Of a stretch of 64,000 nucleotides of DNA, positions 1 to 11,459 are shown piece after piece (position 1 is the stretch's first letter; the number at the start of each line of letters is the position of its first letter). Made by a program: the position numbers and the translations under genes. This DNA is from Adiantum capillus-veneris (lineage: Eukaryota > Streptophyta > Polypodiopsida > Polypodiales > Pteridaceae). The notes under the pieces are model-generated. The model saw only the letters and a list, made by a program, of their open reading frames with translations. It made no database searches and was not told where the DNA came from. Location of the stretch: assembly GCA_014529385.2 (NCBI GenBank), contig CM043958.1, positions 141,896,234-141,960,233 of the forward strand. Reading direction: 5' to 3'.

Positions 1-1345
1 GGATGGTTAAAAATCTAGAAGGTGTGAACATCTGTGGGGTAGGAAGTTGGAGCAAATGTAGTCGTGTTTGCTCAATGACGCATGACAGCATAACGTACAA
101 AAGTCCTGGGGCAAAATTTTTTTTTACAATGAGAGGGAATGTCTACTTATGGTACCAACATCCATTGAATGTCCACCTGTTATGTTTTGACCGTTGTAGG
201 GTCAGTTCTTGTTGTGATATGTCTAGAATTACTCTAGCTGCGTTGATGGTACCGCTTTGATCTTGTTGGATATCGTCCGCCTGACATAGTGATCCATTAG
301 CTGCTCCAATCATTAAGTCTATATTCTGTTATCATAGCCTTCGCTCCTTTGGCTATTTTGTCAATTGCATGGAAGTTAGGATCTTCAATCCACATTTGGA
401 GCTCGGGCACAATGTGCGCATTTGTGTTGAGGCTGACTTGAATGATATGGATACGTCCCAGAAATCATTCCAAGAGAAGGTTATTATAATATTGAACATC
501 ACTCCTATTTTGTGCAACTAAGTGTCGTGTTATTATCTAGGTGCTGCTCTATTTCATTCAGCTTTATAACGGAATCACTGAGCGCATTATCAATCTCTTC
601 CTTTGTGGGGAGCCTGACCTTATCGTATTGAGAAACTCCATGAAGAAGTTATCTTTTGCAGGTTGTACTGAGCAATACATATTGTACATGGCAGCATATG
701 ACCACTAAGTGGAGCTTGTGATGTGACACGGGTAGCATTGATCAGTTTGATGCCTATATATCGGAGGCAATTGTGTTAAATCTCCAAATAATAATCCCTT
801 TTTATCTTTGAATGGGTCTAGCAATGTGCCATTGCTAATGTTTACAATTTGTCAGACTATAAGGTCAAAAGTCTGCCTTGTCAACACTGAAATCTCGTCT
901 ATAATGATCATGTCTGCTTCTTTAATGTTGGCATATCTGTCATTGATCTCGGATATTGATAGCGGATGTTGTTGTGTGCATATTGGTAGCTTGAATTGGT
1001 AGTGAACTGTTGTTGCAGTGCTACTCAACCTTGTAGCTATTGTATCGGTTGAAGTTGTGAGGATCACAGCCTTCCTTTGCTTTATGAGCTGGCTTGTAAT
1101 GTACCTTATGATGAAGCTTTTGCCACTCCCGAGAGTACCTGTGATCACATGTAGGCCACCATTTGTTGTTGTGAGCTCCTTATAGATATTTTCTTGCTTG
1201 GTTGTGAGTGTTGCATTTTGGACATTTTGAAGTTCAAGAGTGCAAGGACACGAGATGACGTGTCTTGTTGCTCATAGTTTGATTGCACATTTGGAGATTG
1301 AAACGAGGTAGACTTTGTTAAAGACATCTTCTGTAGGATCATGTT
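1..1345 (-). pseudogene. Helitron Rep/helicase relic, C-terminal PIF1-like helicase part
   Basis: Decayed SF1 (PIF1-like) helicase domain of a Helitron transposase, read on the minus strand. The clearest stretch is 852-1148, with a Walker A loop (GTLGSGKSF, about 1113-1136) and a DEAD-like Walker B (IIIDEISVLT). Further left are GDLTQLPP (motif III region) and, near the window edge, a PGLLYVMLSCV stretch matching the PGQLYVALSRVT motif that ends Helitron helicases. Immediately before Walker A the frame reads LTTKQENIYKELTTTNGG, which is typical of this family. Several frameshifts and stops (near 650, 530 and 1220) make it non-functional. The N-terminal half continues at 5861, across an inserted LTR element. 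In Helitrons this enzyme unwinds DNA during rolling-circle transposition. The C-terminus lies near base 1, so the element's own 3' end is outside the window. Confidence 0.85.
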
Positions 1346-1350
1346 CTTGA
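1346..1350. repeat. Target-site duplication CTTGA, left copy
   Basis: CTTGA directly abuts the left LTR at 1351. The same five bases follow the right LTR at 5856-5860. A perfect 5-bp duplication is what an LTR-retrotransposon integrase leaves behind. Confidence 0.9.
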
Positions 1351-1491
1351 TGAAATGCCTTGGGAACTGTCGTGTCCGATCCTTCGCCCAACCACCCTTT
1401 CTATAGCCCCTTGGCTTGCAGGATCCCTTCTCCACTAGGCAGCAGGCCCTTGGCCAGGTCCTTGACCTCCAGGGTGGCCCTTGGCCTGACA
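1351..1491 (-). repeat. 3' LTR of the non-coding LTR element
   Basis: 141 bp, beginning TGAAATGCC on the plus strand and ending CCTGACA, so TGTCAGG...GGCATTTCA on the element strand. It matches 5713-5855 with scattered substitutions and a 2-bp length difference, so the insertion is not very recent. Confidence 0.9.
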
Positions 1492-1505
1492 TTACTCCCC
1501 CATTG
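1492..1505 (-). other. Polypurine tract
   Basis: On the minus strand this reads AATGGGGGAGTAA directly before the TGTCAGG start of the 3' LTR. This is where the plus-strand primer of an LTR retrotransposon is expected. Confidence 0.75.
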
Positions 1506-4500
1506 GAGAAGCATTTTCGTCCTCGAAAACACAAGTGATAGTATCTTCGTAAGAACACTGATGTTTTCCTTATTGGAATCCCTTACGCGGGCCAATTGTC
1601 CTGATGACTGATACTTCGTGCAGTGAGGAGGTTCAATGAAACCAAGAGCAACATCTTGCTTTTTACCATTGTTGTCCTTTTGCAACCACTTGTATCTAAA
1701 TGGTAACTCAATTTATAACTCACTTGAGTACTTTAAAGGAGTAACCACACCTAAAAGGTGTCTAAAGACATAACCAATTTTCAGACTTTCTGAAAGATAC
1801 TAAAAAAATGCAAGAAAACCTTGGTGCAACTTTCCATGAAGTTGTGAGCCAGATTTACAACTCGCGTGAGTATCTTGAAAAGCTTATAGCTAGTGAGGGA
1901 CAGAATAGGGAGTTTTTGCATGTCCAACTGCTGAACATTTTGGAACACACAGAACTACATGTTCACCCCTAATGAAGGTTACATGCCAATGGTCTTTGTC
2001 AGCACACCTACTAAGTCCTTGACTTATGAAGCTGTTGAATCGGTATCCAACCCCACCATAACACGGGGTTCAAAATTGAAAACCTAAGCAAATTCTAGAA
2101 TAGGGAAAGAATTGTCCATTCAGAATGCTTTGTGCTAATGTATGCTCCTAGCAGATCCTTTAGCACTAGAAAAATACTTTGTAAGGTGCCCATCCAAATG
2201 CGGGATGAATAGCAGCTGTAAGAGTGAGGTACTTGCCCCAACCACTTATTACAGATAGTCTTCCACAACTAACGATAACTTTGACTCAACCAGTGAGTAG
2301 CCATCCATATACTCGATATGGAGTGAGTGGAGGTAGCCAACTCATAGAGTATAGACCATCCAACCACAGACACCTATCCTGAGCCGTTACCTTGTACGGT
2401 AGGGTGTAAACTCATAAATCGGCTTGAAAAGTTGCACTTGAAGTGCAAAAAATTGCAGAAACAAAAAAGTCCATGAATTGGCATGTCGTTCCAAACAAAT
2501 TTGTGTTAAACACTAGGGCCCATAACACCTAGTGTGCATGCATTTAACACAAACAAATCCGAACCGCAATTCCATGACGAGACGTTCCACGGCACGTACG
2601 TGAAAGCCTTGCCACAAGAGTTGGACCATCAGAATGTGAAAGCTCAGTCACACCTAGTTACCAACCATGAGGAATTCTCAGTAACTTAGCATACGTGCCT
2701 ATATGGACAAACGACCCTTCGTTAAGGTGGTTTCACAGTACTTGTAATCGTAACAAGTCTGTACTTAGTACCCGACAATTTCTGGCCACTGAAATTGTTC
2801 CTGATACGGTATGCTTCAAATGGTCAAATCAACGTATGTGACCAACACATAGGGACTTCATCGCAACACATCATTAGGAATTAGGCACCAGTGTCGGTCG
2901 GAGAGACGCATATTCGCCACATGTGGAATATGTCTCAAGGAAGGATGGCAGAGAAAGCGACATCCATCAAGCACAAATTATACTTGTGTGTGGGGGGAAC
3001 TATGATCACTCTGCGGTGCAAGTGAGAGGGACCCTCATTGTCATTGCTCCACACTGGCTAAACCGAACTCCTTGAGTTCCTAGACCATGTTGTGCCTCAT
3101 GTGACAACATGTGCCAAACAAAACCGTACCATGTAGGTCTGTAATTGTTTCAACAAGATTCAAACCCATTACGGTATCTTGATGAACAGGGAAGGGAGAA
3201 ATAACAATATTTTCTCAAAATGCTATGCTCGTCCATGACCTTGTCACTTGGCTTAAGAGCAAGCTGGATGAAAGCCTTCTAGCTCAAACATCCCGGTTAC
3301 ATAACGCATACAAACTTAATTGGAAAGGAAAATAAATCCAAAAAACATCTTATGAGGAGGTGGAAATTACTTGATACTTACCCGGAAGTCAAGTACAACC
3401 CTCAACTTGTAAGCCTACCATAGCAAAACTTCTTCGACCTGCTAATCACTAACATTAGAGGTTAGTGAAATTACAGAAATTAAACTGGTGACCCTAGTTG
3501 TTGCCTTGGAAATTTAAACCCCTGGGTATATCTTGCCAAACCAACCCCCGTGGTGAAAGTTTGGAAAGAACGTTTTGACTATCCCTTGGCATCTAGTTTA
3601 CTTGAAAAACAAAGTGTGAAAGTATCCAAAAATGACCACAACACGTATTGTGTGATTTAGTAATCACATATGTGGTGATACCACAAAACTGTGCTCCTAT
3701 ATGCACACCTAGTGCTATAGAGAAAACGGGAGATCCACGCAGGCGGAACCCCTAGCTCTTATAGACAACCATGATGTCCGAAATGCTTGTTGCATCTATA
3801 CGCCATGTTATAGATCAGACTATGCGAGTGTAAGATCATCAAAACTCAACTCAATCGTCTCACCAAAAACATGTACTGCTTACAAAATACCCAAAAACAT
3901 ATGTAATGGCAAGACTCTTGCTGGGCCATTCACATCGATGGGAATTCCACTAGGTAGATCTGTTCAAGCTGGAGAACAGTCACCCAAGGAATTCCAACAA
4001 TTGGGTTTTACCCTAGATTATGGTTCTTTGCCAGCCTGTGTGGCTCATAGCCCTTATGTCAATTAGTGTTCAACCGACGAAGACTAATTTGGATGGAACC
4101 ATGGCCACTTGCTAGCTGAGAGTTAGAGCATCGTGGATCAGGCTGACTCATGAGAAAAACATATCGCGTCTTAGAACTTCTCTCTTTTCAGTATTCTTCG
4201 AGAGAAATAAGGAAGAGAGAGAAGGAGACATGCTGGGCTGAGGAACTTCCCTTAAGTTGCGAGAGTGTGTACCCAATCTGTGTGCTCGTACGAAACTTAT
4301 CCTATAAGCATTCCACAGTTTGCTGGTATGACTCTCTCATCGAGAGGGAGAACATAAAAACACAAAATGCATCCGGACCCATTGACGTTGCAGGGGTCGT
4401 GATTGTACAAAAATGACTTAAATATGTACTTTGCCTGTGAATTAAGTCCTAAATTTAGGTTCCTTTTGGTGTTGGTATGCGATGACAACAACCAAAAAGA

Positions 4501-4655
4501 AAGTTATGGGAAACAATTCATAACTAATATCGTCCTTGACATAGTGACTGTGTGAGAGCAGAAGTGTACTTTATACCACCTGGGTAGATGCCTTGTAGAC
4601 AAAAGTGGAAGCCCTTGTCTAACGTGACAACTGTAAACGTAAAAGTCAACACCAT

Positions 4656-4700
4656 ATGTGCATTGCATCGGCTAGACTAGTCTAGCCAGGCAATGCACAT
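4656..4700. repeat. Long inverted repeat (hairpin) inside the non-coding LTR element
   Basis: Nested palindrome. The outer arms TGTGCATTGC / GCAATGCACA enclose the self-complementary core GGCTAGACTAGTCTAGCC, with only a few unpaired bases between arms and core. It could form a cruciform or an RNA stem in the element transcript. No coding role is visible. Confidence 0.75.
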
Positions 4701-5699
4701 TAATCTACTTCCCTCCGTGAGAGTATCCAGCCACGCAGCATCCACAGGTGGAGTAGACTCCAAGTATTCGAAGTCAATTTCCGTACTCATGATGAAAAAG
4801 TGGTGTGAACAAAAGAGAAAACAATACCTTGGAGTACAGAAAAACTCATAGCCGACCGAATGCAAAAACTCGTAGTAGAGGTTGGTGATTAGCCATGCTA
4901 ATTTCACATGTGGTCATAAAGAAGGTGAATTTCAAGCCGCTGTAGAATTCATGAAGAGTTGAAATCGCCAGGGAGCTTCAAATCGCCGATGAAATTGAAG
5001 GTGTCGAGAAATTCAAGCTTCCCAAATAACTTGCTTGCATCGTATGCAGTCCGGCAAGTTGCAAGTCACCGAATGGAGACGTGATGAATGATCGTGCAAA
5101 CGTTCGTCGGCAAATTTGAATCCACAATTTTTGGTTTTCAAAACTTGCGGAGCTCTGAAAAATGGAAAAAATCTGCAAGTGCGTCAAGAAGCAAGACTTG
5201 TCAAACTATGTCCGAGAGGTCGTATGTTGCTTGTATGGGGTGTATTCCAGGTTGGGCATGCACTCTATCTTAAAGAAATTTCCCAAGGCCAAAGGCCTTA
5301 GGGCACTGCAGTGTGAAAATGAAGCAAATCTTGGCGATGTTGCGTGCTGCAGAGCCGCCGAGAGAGACCAAGGGAGAGCCTGTCGCTTGCTTTGCTCGGC
5401 CTTGCCCGCCGCAGTGACGGGTTTTGTATAGCCGGCCCTCGCGCTCCCGTAGAGCTCCACAGCTCCGGGTTCTAAGCAAGTCGACCCTCAACTCCCCTTG
5501 CCTCAAGAGGTGTTGCCCACGGTTCTTCCTCCCCAGCTTAGAGCGGCAGCACACGAGCCAGTAGACTTTGGCTTCTCCTTCCTCCCCCGGCTCGAGACAG
5601 CAGCCCACGACCCAAGAGTGGCATGCAAATTTGCCCTGCTTCTTTCATGCAACATGCAAACGACCAAAGCAAGTCCTCCTTTTCCCTTTCTCGCACCAA

Positions 5700-5711
5700 G
5701 CTCTGATACCA
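5700..5711 (-). other. Primer-binding site (initiator tRNA-Met type)
   Basis: The minus strand reads TGGTATCAGAGC one base after the 5' LTR (5713-5855). This 12-mer is the standard plant LTR-retrotransposon site complementary to the 3' end of initiator tRNA-Met. Confidence 0.9.
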
Positions 5712-5712
5712 A

Positions 5713-5855
5713 TGAAATGCCCTGGGAACTACTTTGTCGCATTCTCCACCCAACCACCCTTTTTTTATAGCCCCTTGGCTTGCAGGATCCCTTCTCCATT
5801 GGGCAGCCGGCCCTTGGCTAGGTCCTTGACCTCCAGGGTGGCCCTTGGTCTGACA
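5713..5855 (-). repeat. 5' LTR of the non-coding LTR element
   Basis: 143 bp, the partner of 1351-1491. On the minus strand it starts TGTCAGACCAAGGGCC and ends GGGCATTTCA, followed by the primer-binding site. The flanking 5856-5860 is CTTGA, the right target duplication. Confidence 0.9.
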
Positions 5856-5860
5856 CTTGA

Positions 5861-8056
5861 ACTGATGAGTATGATCTATTGTGATCATATTTCGCTGCAT
5901 GTACTCTGTGATGTACATCTCAAGGTCCTTGTCTGTCAATATCAAATGCCTTACTTGGCACTCAATGTAGTATGACCTTGACATGTTCTCATGTGAAAGT
6001 AGTTGGGATTCATTTCTAAATGTGACACGCTTTAGCAAGAGATTGTAGAAGAATAGCTCCGTGTGGTGGCTAGGGTGATAGTCTATGAATCGGACTAGTT
6101 GGCGTTGCCGCTTTAGAGTTTGGCCATATGTGCTCTCCTTTGAAAGCGCTATTTTCTTCTCATTTTCATTTGAAACTATACAGTTCTTGTGGAAGTCATA
6201 GAATATAAGCTCCTCTAAAGAATGCTGTCGTGTACAATACACATCAACAAGGTGCAGTACGACGTTGTTGTTGTGAGAGATGATTCGTTGTCTTCGTGAT
6301 GGGGGTGAGGAATCAATATAGTGGACACTACTGCTCTTTGAAATGATTGGTATTTGCAAACAGTTTAATGCCACCTCTATTGTTGAGATTGGCTTTGAAA
6401 ATAGGGAGGCTGAAATCATCTTCAACTTCACAGTTTCAAGGCCATCCAAGCCTAAGCGCTCTGCATCTTTTGAGTGGATATTGAGGTGGCCCATTGGTTT
6501 CGTTTTGAGTGCATACTTCAAGAGAATAGTAGGATAGTGATGAGTTGGTGATCCGTTGTATATTTATATGTGCACCCCATAGCAAGAGTAATGTAGGGGG
6601 ATAAGGTACAACATTTATGTCTTCATATCTTGGCCTAAAGTTATGCCACATGAGGTTGTACTCGTTGAAGACTGGGTTTGGGTTGAGTTGCATGTTAAAT
6701 GGGAACACATGCTTGCGGACTTCATCTCTTTGACCGTGGTAACAGCTCTGACGACACTTATGTAGTTGCTCCTTGAGTACAAGGTCTTAGTGCTGGTATT
6801 TTTGGTGAATTCAAGGATTCTTCTCTTGTGGGAATGTATGCTACTATTTCACTAGATACTTGATTTTTGTCTTCTACATGTACCCAAAGTATCACATGAG
6901 CATGCAATGATCCTCTATTTTGGACCTCATATCTAACCAAGTGGTGTTGCACATGGCCCACTACACCTTTTGTGACTATGTACTTCCACAAACGCATTTG
7001 AAACTTAGAGTGGAATGTGAGAGCACATTCGATCGGGTAGTCTGTCCAAGTAAAGGAGGTATTTAATTGCTATGCAATAAGCCATTGTATTGGCCTTTCC
7101 CAAAAGGGAACAAAAATGGAAAGGTTGATGCCTCTATTGTGATGTCCTCTACGGAGGTTGATGGGTCGGGCATGCCATCAGGCCTAAAAATGTTCTCTGA
7201 AGCAATCATTTACTGCTATAAAGTTGCAAAGAAGCAAATTCATAAGTATCATTAGCAGTGTATGCTCTTGGTCTAGTTGGTTCGACAATGTTTTTGATAA
7301 TTCCAAACATAAAAAGGTTGTGCCATTAGTGCAAACGGTGCATCATCTCATTGTTGTTTAACGATCTTGTCCACATTGTCCTGACTCAAGATGCAAAGTC
7401 CAAGCTTATTATTAGGTTGTTCAGCCATTGATAAGTAATTCAAAATACGAAGTTGTTCTCAAGATTGAATGCAAGTATATCTGCCACTTACAATGTCGCT
7501 AATTATTGCTCTGTGAAGCTTGTGATATAATCTGTACTCCATGAAAGCAGTGGACTATCCAATATTGAATGCTTGTCTAGCATACCGCGTGCACTAACTA
7601 TCACTGTTGAGACGACATTGACGGGTCTATCGATCATGCTCATTAGATGTACATGAAGCTGATTTCCATTCAGTATTCTTCTCGTGTAGTCTGGAAGTAA
7701 GGACACACAATGACTTTTTGACGTGTATTGAAGCTCTCACACAAGCGGAGCACTGCACCCAATGCATCTGTATATGGGCACTCTCTAAGCTAGATAGCAA
7801 CAGACTGCTAGCAAACATTGCAGCAAATGTCTCAGATGGAGCTTGAGTACAGTCAACAGATGTGCTTCTATGGATGAAAACTATAGCACAAACATGGCAT
7901 ATGCTTAAAGGCATGAATTTTCCATTGGTAGGCTATGTCAGAGATATTAACCCATGATTGTGTAGATGGCAAGCATCTGAACTCATTCTTCATTGAAGTG
8001 CGATCTCTCGCCTTTGCTCTATTAAGATATATCCAATGCTTTTTATGTTGGTCCAT
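5861..8056 (-). pseudogene. Helitron Rep/helicase relic, N-terminal and Rep (HUH) part
   Basis: Continuation of the minus-strand Helitron protein. Reading from the right: 7503-8056 holds degraded N-terminal matter (CHVCAIVFIHRS, RRILNGNQLHVH). 6758-6997 is a clear Helitron-like N domain with KYIVTKGVVGHVQHHLVRYE followed by the HUH metal-binding motif LHAHVILW (about 6895-6905). 6436-6708 carries VVPYPPTLLLLWGAHINIQR. 5861-6521 carries GHLNIHSKDAERLGLDGLE, the EVALNCLQIPIISKSSSVHY stretch and the link to the helicase. The Y..KY catalytic region lies at a frameshift near 6510-6520. In Helitrons the HUH/tyrosine domain nicks and rejoins single DNA strands. At least four frame breaks plus the LTR insertion make this a dead copy. 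Confidence 0.88.
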
Positions 8057-8934
8057 TGGACGCTTAGTTTAGACTCAATCCGTAAATGCATAGCTTCGCT
8101 ACAATGAGAATATTGTGACATTCATATACTAGTCATGTGCAAGCAGCAAATAACGAAAGCACGTGAGACAACTATGTGCCTGGTGCTTGATCTCATTTTT
8201 ATGAGTGTTCTAATCGGGTAGAGGTGGGAGGTGGATGCTTGTTCTGGTGTGCCTTCCAAAAAAACATTTACAAAAGGTTAGGTAAGTACAAGAATAGATT
8301 TGAAGAAGCTGAATGGAATCTCATTTTTTAATGTGTTCTTCCATTCTTTAGTTATAGAGAAATAAGAAAACATGCGAGTGTCCTTGCATGGGGAAGCTTT
8401 CACATTCCTCCCCATTTTTTATAATACCAGGGAACGTGCTATTTCACGTCAGCGTGCAAATTTTAGTGTGTTCATTTCACCGTGTTCTCAATGATCAAGA
8501 TTAGAATGTCGTAGTTGTTACTCACCGCTCACTCAAATCTCTCGTGTTTGTAAATGTGCAAGAGTTGGGTTTAGGCTTCTTTATATGTTAACTGCAACGA
8601 AACATAATAACATTAGAAAGGTATGAAAATTAAGTTCACTGCATGAAACATTTTTCTAACTGTGAACATTCTATAATCAAAATAAAAATCGAAACAATTT
8701 GTGAGTATTTGTACCAATCCAAGTACAATGCTATTTCATTACAAAGGTTTGTCATTTTTCATAACGACTAGAATGAACGTATGCAATTGTTAATCTTATC
8801 GTGATTTCTCGTTGTCTGGCGTTGAGTCCAACGATAGACTTATGCAATAACTGAGGGATATTGAGTGGCAATCTAGGATGTATGAGGTCCATCCTTGTCA
8901 ACTGTGTAGACCACTTGTTTACTGCGGGATCAAA
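8057..8934. other. No recognised feature
   Basis: About 0.9 kb of AT-rich sequence between the Helitron N-terminus and the first PPR fragment. It may include the 5' end of the Helitron, but I could not place a TC terminus. Confidence 0.5.
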
Positions 8935-9360
8935 TTAAAAAACCAACCAATGATGCGTCGGGGTAGAGAGCTCCCGACTATGCAAAGTATCACATGCCTT
9001 TGAAATGCAAGCATAGGTGATTACATCTAGAGATATAATCTCCTGATGTTCGGCACATCCCGCAATCAGTGCATTCAAAGAGGCGACATTTCGGAAAAGA
9101 ATTTTCTCAAGCACTTGTTGTGCTTTCTCAAGCACACCACATTTGGCGTACGTATCAACGAAGACATTTCCAAGCACGTTTTTGACTAACAATATCAGCC
9201 TGAGTTTTTGTGTTCATATCAGCATCTTGCACAAAGCCACATGCCTTCATGATGCATTAAGTGATTGCATATGGAGAGAGGCCCTTGTTGCACATCTACT
9301 GAAAACAAACTAGAGCTTTCTCCTCTGGGGCAAATCGTGCAATTAGTGCATTCCGAGAGC
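8935..9360 (-). pseudogene. PPR (pentatricopeptide repeat) gene relic, fragment 1
   Basis: Minus-strand 8935-9192 reads VLGNVFVDTYAKCGVLEKAQ, then NVASLNALIAGCAEHQ and DVITYACISKACDTL, a classical run of plant PPR motifs. 9219-9360 adds, in another frame, ALVCFQ, LSPYAIT and KACGFVQDAD with stops between. PPR proteins bind organellar RNA and take part in editing or splicing in mitochondria and plastids. Frameshifts, stops and the lack of a start or transit peptide show this is a broken copy. The wording is like the large PPR families of ferns and other seed-free plants. Confidence 0.8.
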
Positions 9361-9599
9361 CCACACTCCAGAAAGGAAGCTAGAAACATCCTAGACCTCT
9401 CCAGCCCTGCTCTTGTGGTCCATATCCTGCGACCAATGTATCCTAAGAGTTCACACTTCAGACCTTCAGGTTCGAGCACATGGAAGCAGAGGGAGAAGGA
9501 CTGCGTAGGTCTTGGCATCATGGGAGAGCGCGTAGAGGTTCAGGTCACCCTGTCAAGGGTTGGCTCATCGTCGCCTTGCGTGGTCTGATACAAGTTGCG

Positions 9600-10370
9600 A
9601 GGTGACTCCGCGTGGGGGTTGCGAGCAGGTTACTGCATGATTATTTCGAGGAGCAGATTACGCTCCACAAGGCTCTATACCCTGTGCACTGTTTGCGCTG
9701 ATCTACAATGCCCGTGTAGATGGTTGTGTTTCAGGTCGCTTTCTTTGGGGATTGAGCAGATTTTGCATCAGAGGAATGCACACGCATCTGGTCATTATAG
9801 GTTTTGGCGAGTAGGCTCTTTGCATTCGGGTTGTAGGCCGTTGTTTCCATTTGCTCTCAGTTTTTGTACCTGCATCCGGTGGGCTGTGGTTCTGGTCTCT
9901 ATACAAACAAGTATCATTGCTCTACAATTAGTTATTCGCAAGGGTTCAACAGACAGGTTGAGGGAGCCGAGGAGTGCTCTCTCACGCTCTTTTGCATTGA
10001 ACATTTATCGCTCACAGTGGGCTGTGGGATTTCTCCTCTTGTTGGAGGTTTTTGTTGATGTATAGCTACCCAGCAGGGCTGAATATTACGACTGCATGCA
10101 AATTGCATTTTGAGCAGTCTCCAACAAAAATTGTGCGAGCACCTTCTTAGGGCTATGTATGTGAAGCTGTCTGGTCTCCATAGAGCCAAAGCGTGATGTG
10201 CTTTTCTTGAGGATCTTACTGGACATTTTGTGCGGGTTTCTAGCCCTTAGTTTTGTATGCCACCTACAGATAACATTGTATGAGCGTGTGAGCTCCTAGT
10301 TGCATTTCATTTTGGTTGTAGAAGTACTTGAGCTTGTTGGCCCTATCACTGTTGGTCATATCTCACAATC
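9600..10370. other. Anonymous stretch between PPR fragments
   Basis: A 156-codon plus-strand frame exists at 9595-10065, but its composition (rich in R, S, C and L, no motif) is not gene-like. No PPR motif is seen on the minus strand here. It is probably an insertion or diverged spacer. Confidence 0.4.
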
Positions 10371-10939
10371 AATGCCCTAGAAGAGACGACATTCTAGACA
10401 TCAAGGCTATGCGACATGATTTCAAGACAAAAGCATAGGTGATTGCATCCGGATGGATCCTGTCGCTTTGTATCTGCTGAAAACAGCCGAGGGATCTTGC
10501 TTATCTTAGCATCTTCCGAATTTCCATATGCCTTCAAAATGCAAGCATAGATGATTGCATCTACAAAGATGCACTCGCCTCATATAGAGAGATGTGATCT
10601 TTGTATCACCTAAACATAGACTAGGGCTTCCTTGCCCCACTGATGTTTGGCATACCTCACAATCAATGCGTTTATAGAGGTGTCATTCCGTACAAGAAGC
10701 TCCTCGATTGCTTTTTGTGCCGTTTGAAGAACACCATATTTGACATACACGTCATCCCAAGCAAAGCCAATCACAACTTCTTTCATGTTGCGATCATCTT
10801 CAATTGAAAGCAAGAGCTCCAACAATCCAGTGATGAAGCTTAGGAAGAAGCAATATTTTCTACACAAATACAAACACGAACTTGGAAGACCATGATGAGA
10901 AGTCAAAAGAAAGCTATCCAAACTAGAAGCAGTGCTCAA
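10370..10939 (-). pseudogene. PPR gene relic, fragments 2 and 3
   Basis: 10610-10800 reads VYVKYGVLQTAQKAIEELLV, then DTSINALIVRYAKHQWGKEA, one PPR pair with Lys/Arg substitutions. 10430-10600 holds two further out-of-frame pieces (PDAITYAFVLKSC, and a degraded DAIIYACILKAYGN). The order and strand match fragments 1 and 4, so all may derive from one tandemly repeated PPR gene or from serial local duplications. Confidence 0.75.
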
Positions 10940-11034
10940 AAGAATTGCACCAAGTCAATAGTGAGTGGACATCCCATACATATCGACCAAGACAGTGCCC
11001 ACCAACCGGATAGAGAGCCTCAGTTTGCATATGT

Positions 11035-11440
11035 TTAAAACAATCGAGCGATTTTGCCCATCTCTGCATGTCCCAAATTGCCACATGCCTTCAAGATGCA
11101 AGCATAGGTGATTCTAGAGAGATTGCTCACAAAGAACATGGAGTTGACATCAGGAAGTCGCATATGTAAGATCACATTGGTGAGTGTGTACATTGGTTGA
11201 TATGTATGCAAATTGGTGACAAGAAACATCCATAGAGAGGAAGAAAATAACAACTCCAGGAAAGAAGCAATACTCGCAACACAAATCAAGCAGAGGTGAT
11301 TGCATCTGGAGAGAGGGCCTCGCTTTGCATCTGCTGAAAACAACATACAGCTTTCTCCTATGGGGAAAACCTTGCAATCAGTGCGTTCTAAGAGTCCACA
11401 ATGCGGACAAGAAGCTCCTCAAGCACTTGCGTAGTGCTAC
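11035..11440 (-). pseudogene. PPR gene relic, fragment 4
   Basis: Minus strand, from the right: VLEELLVR and NALIAR (about 11380-11440), AVCCFQQMQSEALSPDAIT (about 11290-11345), then ITYACILKACGNLGHAEMGK (about 11040-11120). These are successive PPR P/L/S-type motifs interrupted by frameshifts and by about 150 bp of non-PPR sequence. Confidence 0.75.
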
Positions 11441-11459
11441 ATGCCTTCAAGAGGTAAGC

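Larger units (their letters stand above)
1351..5855 (-). mobile_element. Non-coding (TRIM/LARD-like) LTR retrotransposon inserted in the Helitron
   Basis: A 4,505-bp insertion bounded by short direct repeats (1351-1491 and 5713-5855), oriented minus. All diagnostic ends are present: LTRs running TGTCAG...TTTCA on the minus strand, a primer-binding site complementary to initiator tRNA-Met next to the 5' LTR, a G-rich polypurine tract next to the 3' LTR, and CTTGA on both sides. The interior has no ORF resembling gag, protease, RT or integrase; the longest frames are random-looking. It must therefore have moved with enzymes from another element. LTRs of about 142 bp fit TRIM elements, but the 4.2-kb interior is far longer than usual for TRIMs, and LARDs normally have much longer LTRs. 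Removing it rejoins the two halves of the Helitron protein. Confidence 0.9.

Noticed and set aside
5163-5799. Many overlapping ORFs of 60-110 codons on both strands
   Set aside because: They lie in a locally GC-richer, stop-poor part of the non-coding LTR element next to its 5' LTR and show no protein motif.
9595-10065. 156-codon plus-strand ORF
   Set aside because: No motif, composition unlike the neighbours' coding sequence, and it lies between PPR fragments on the other strand.
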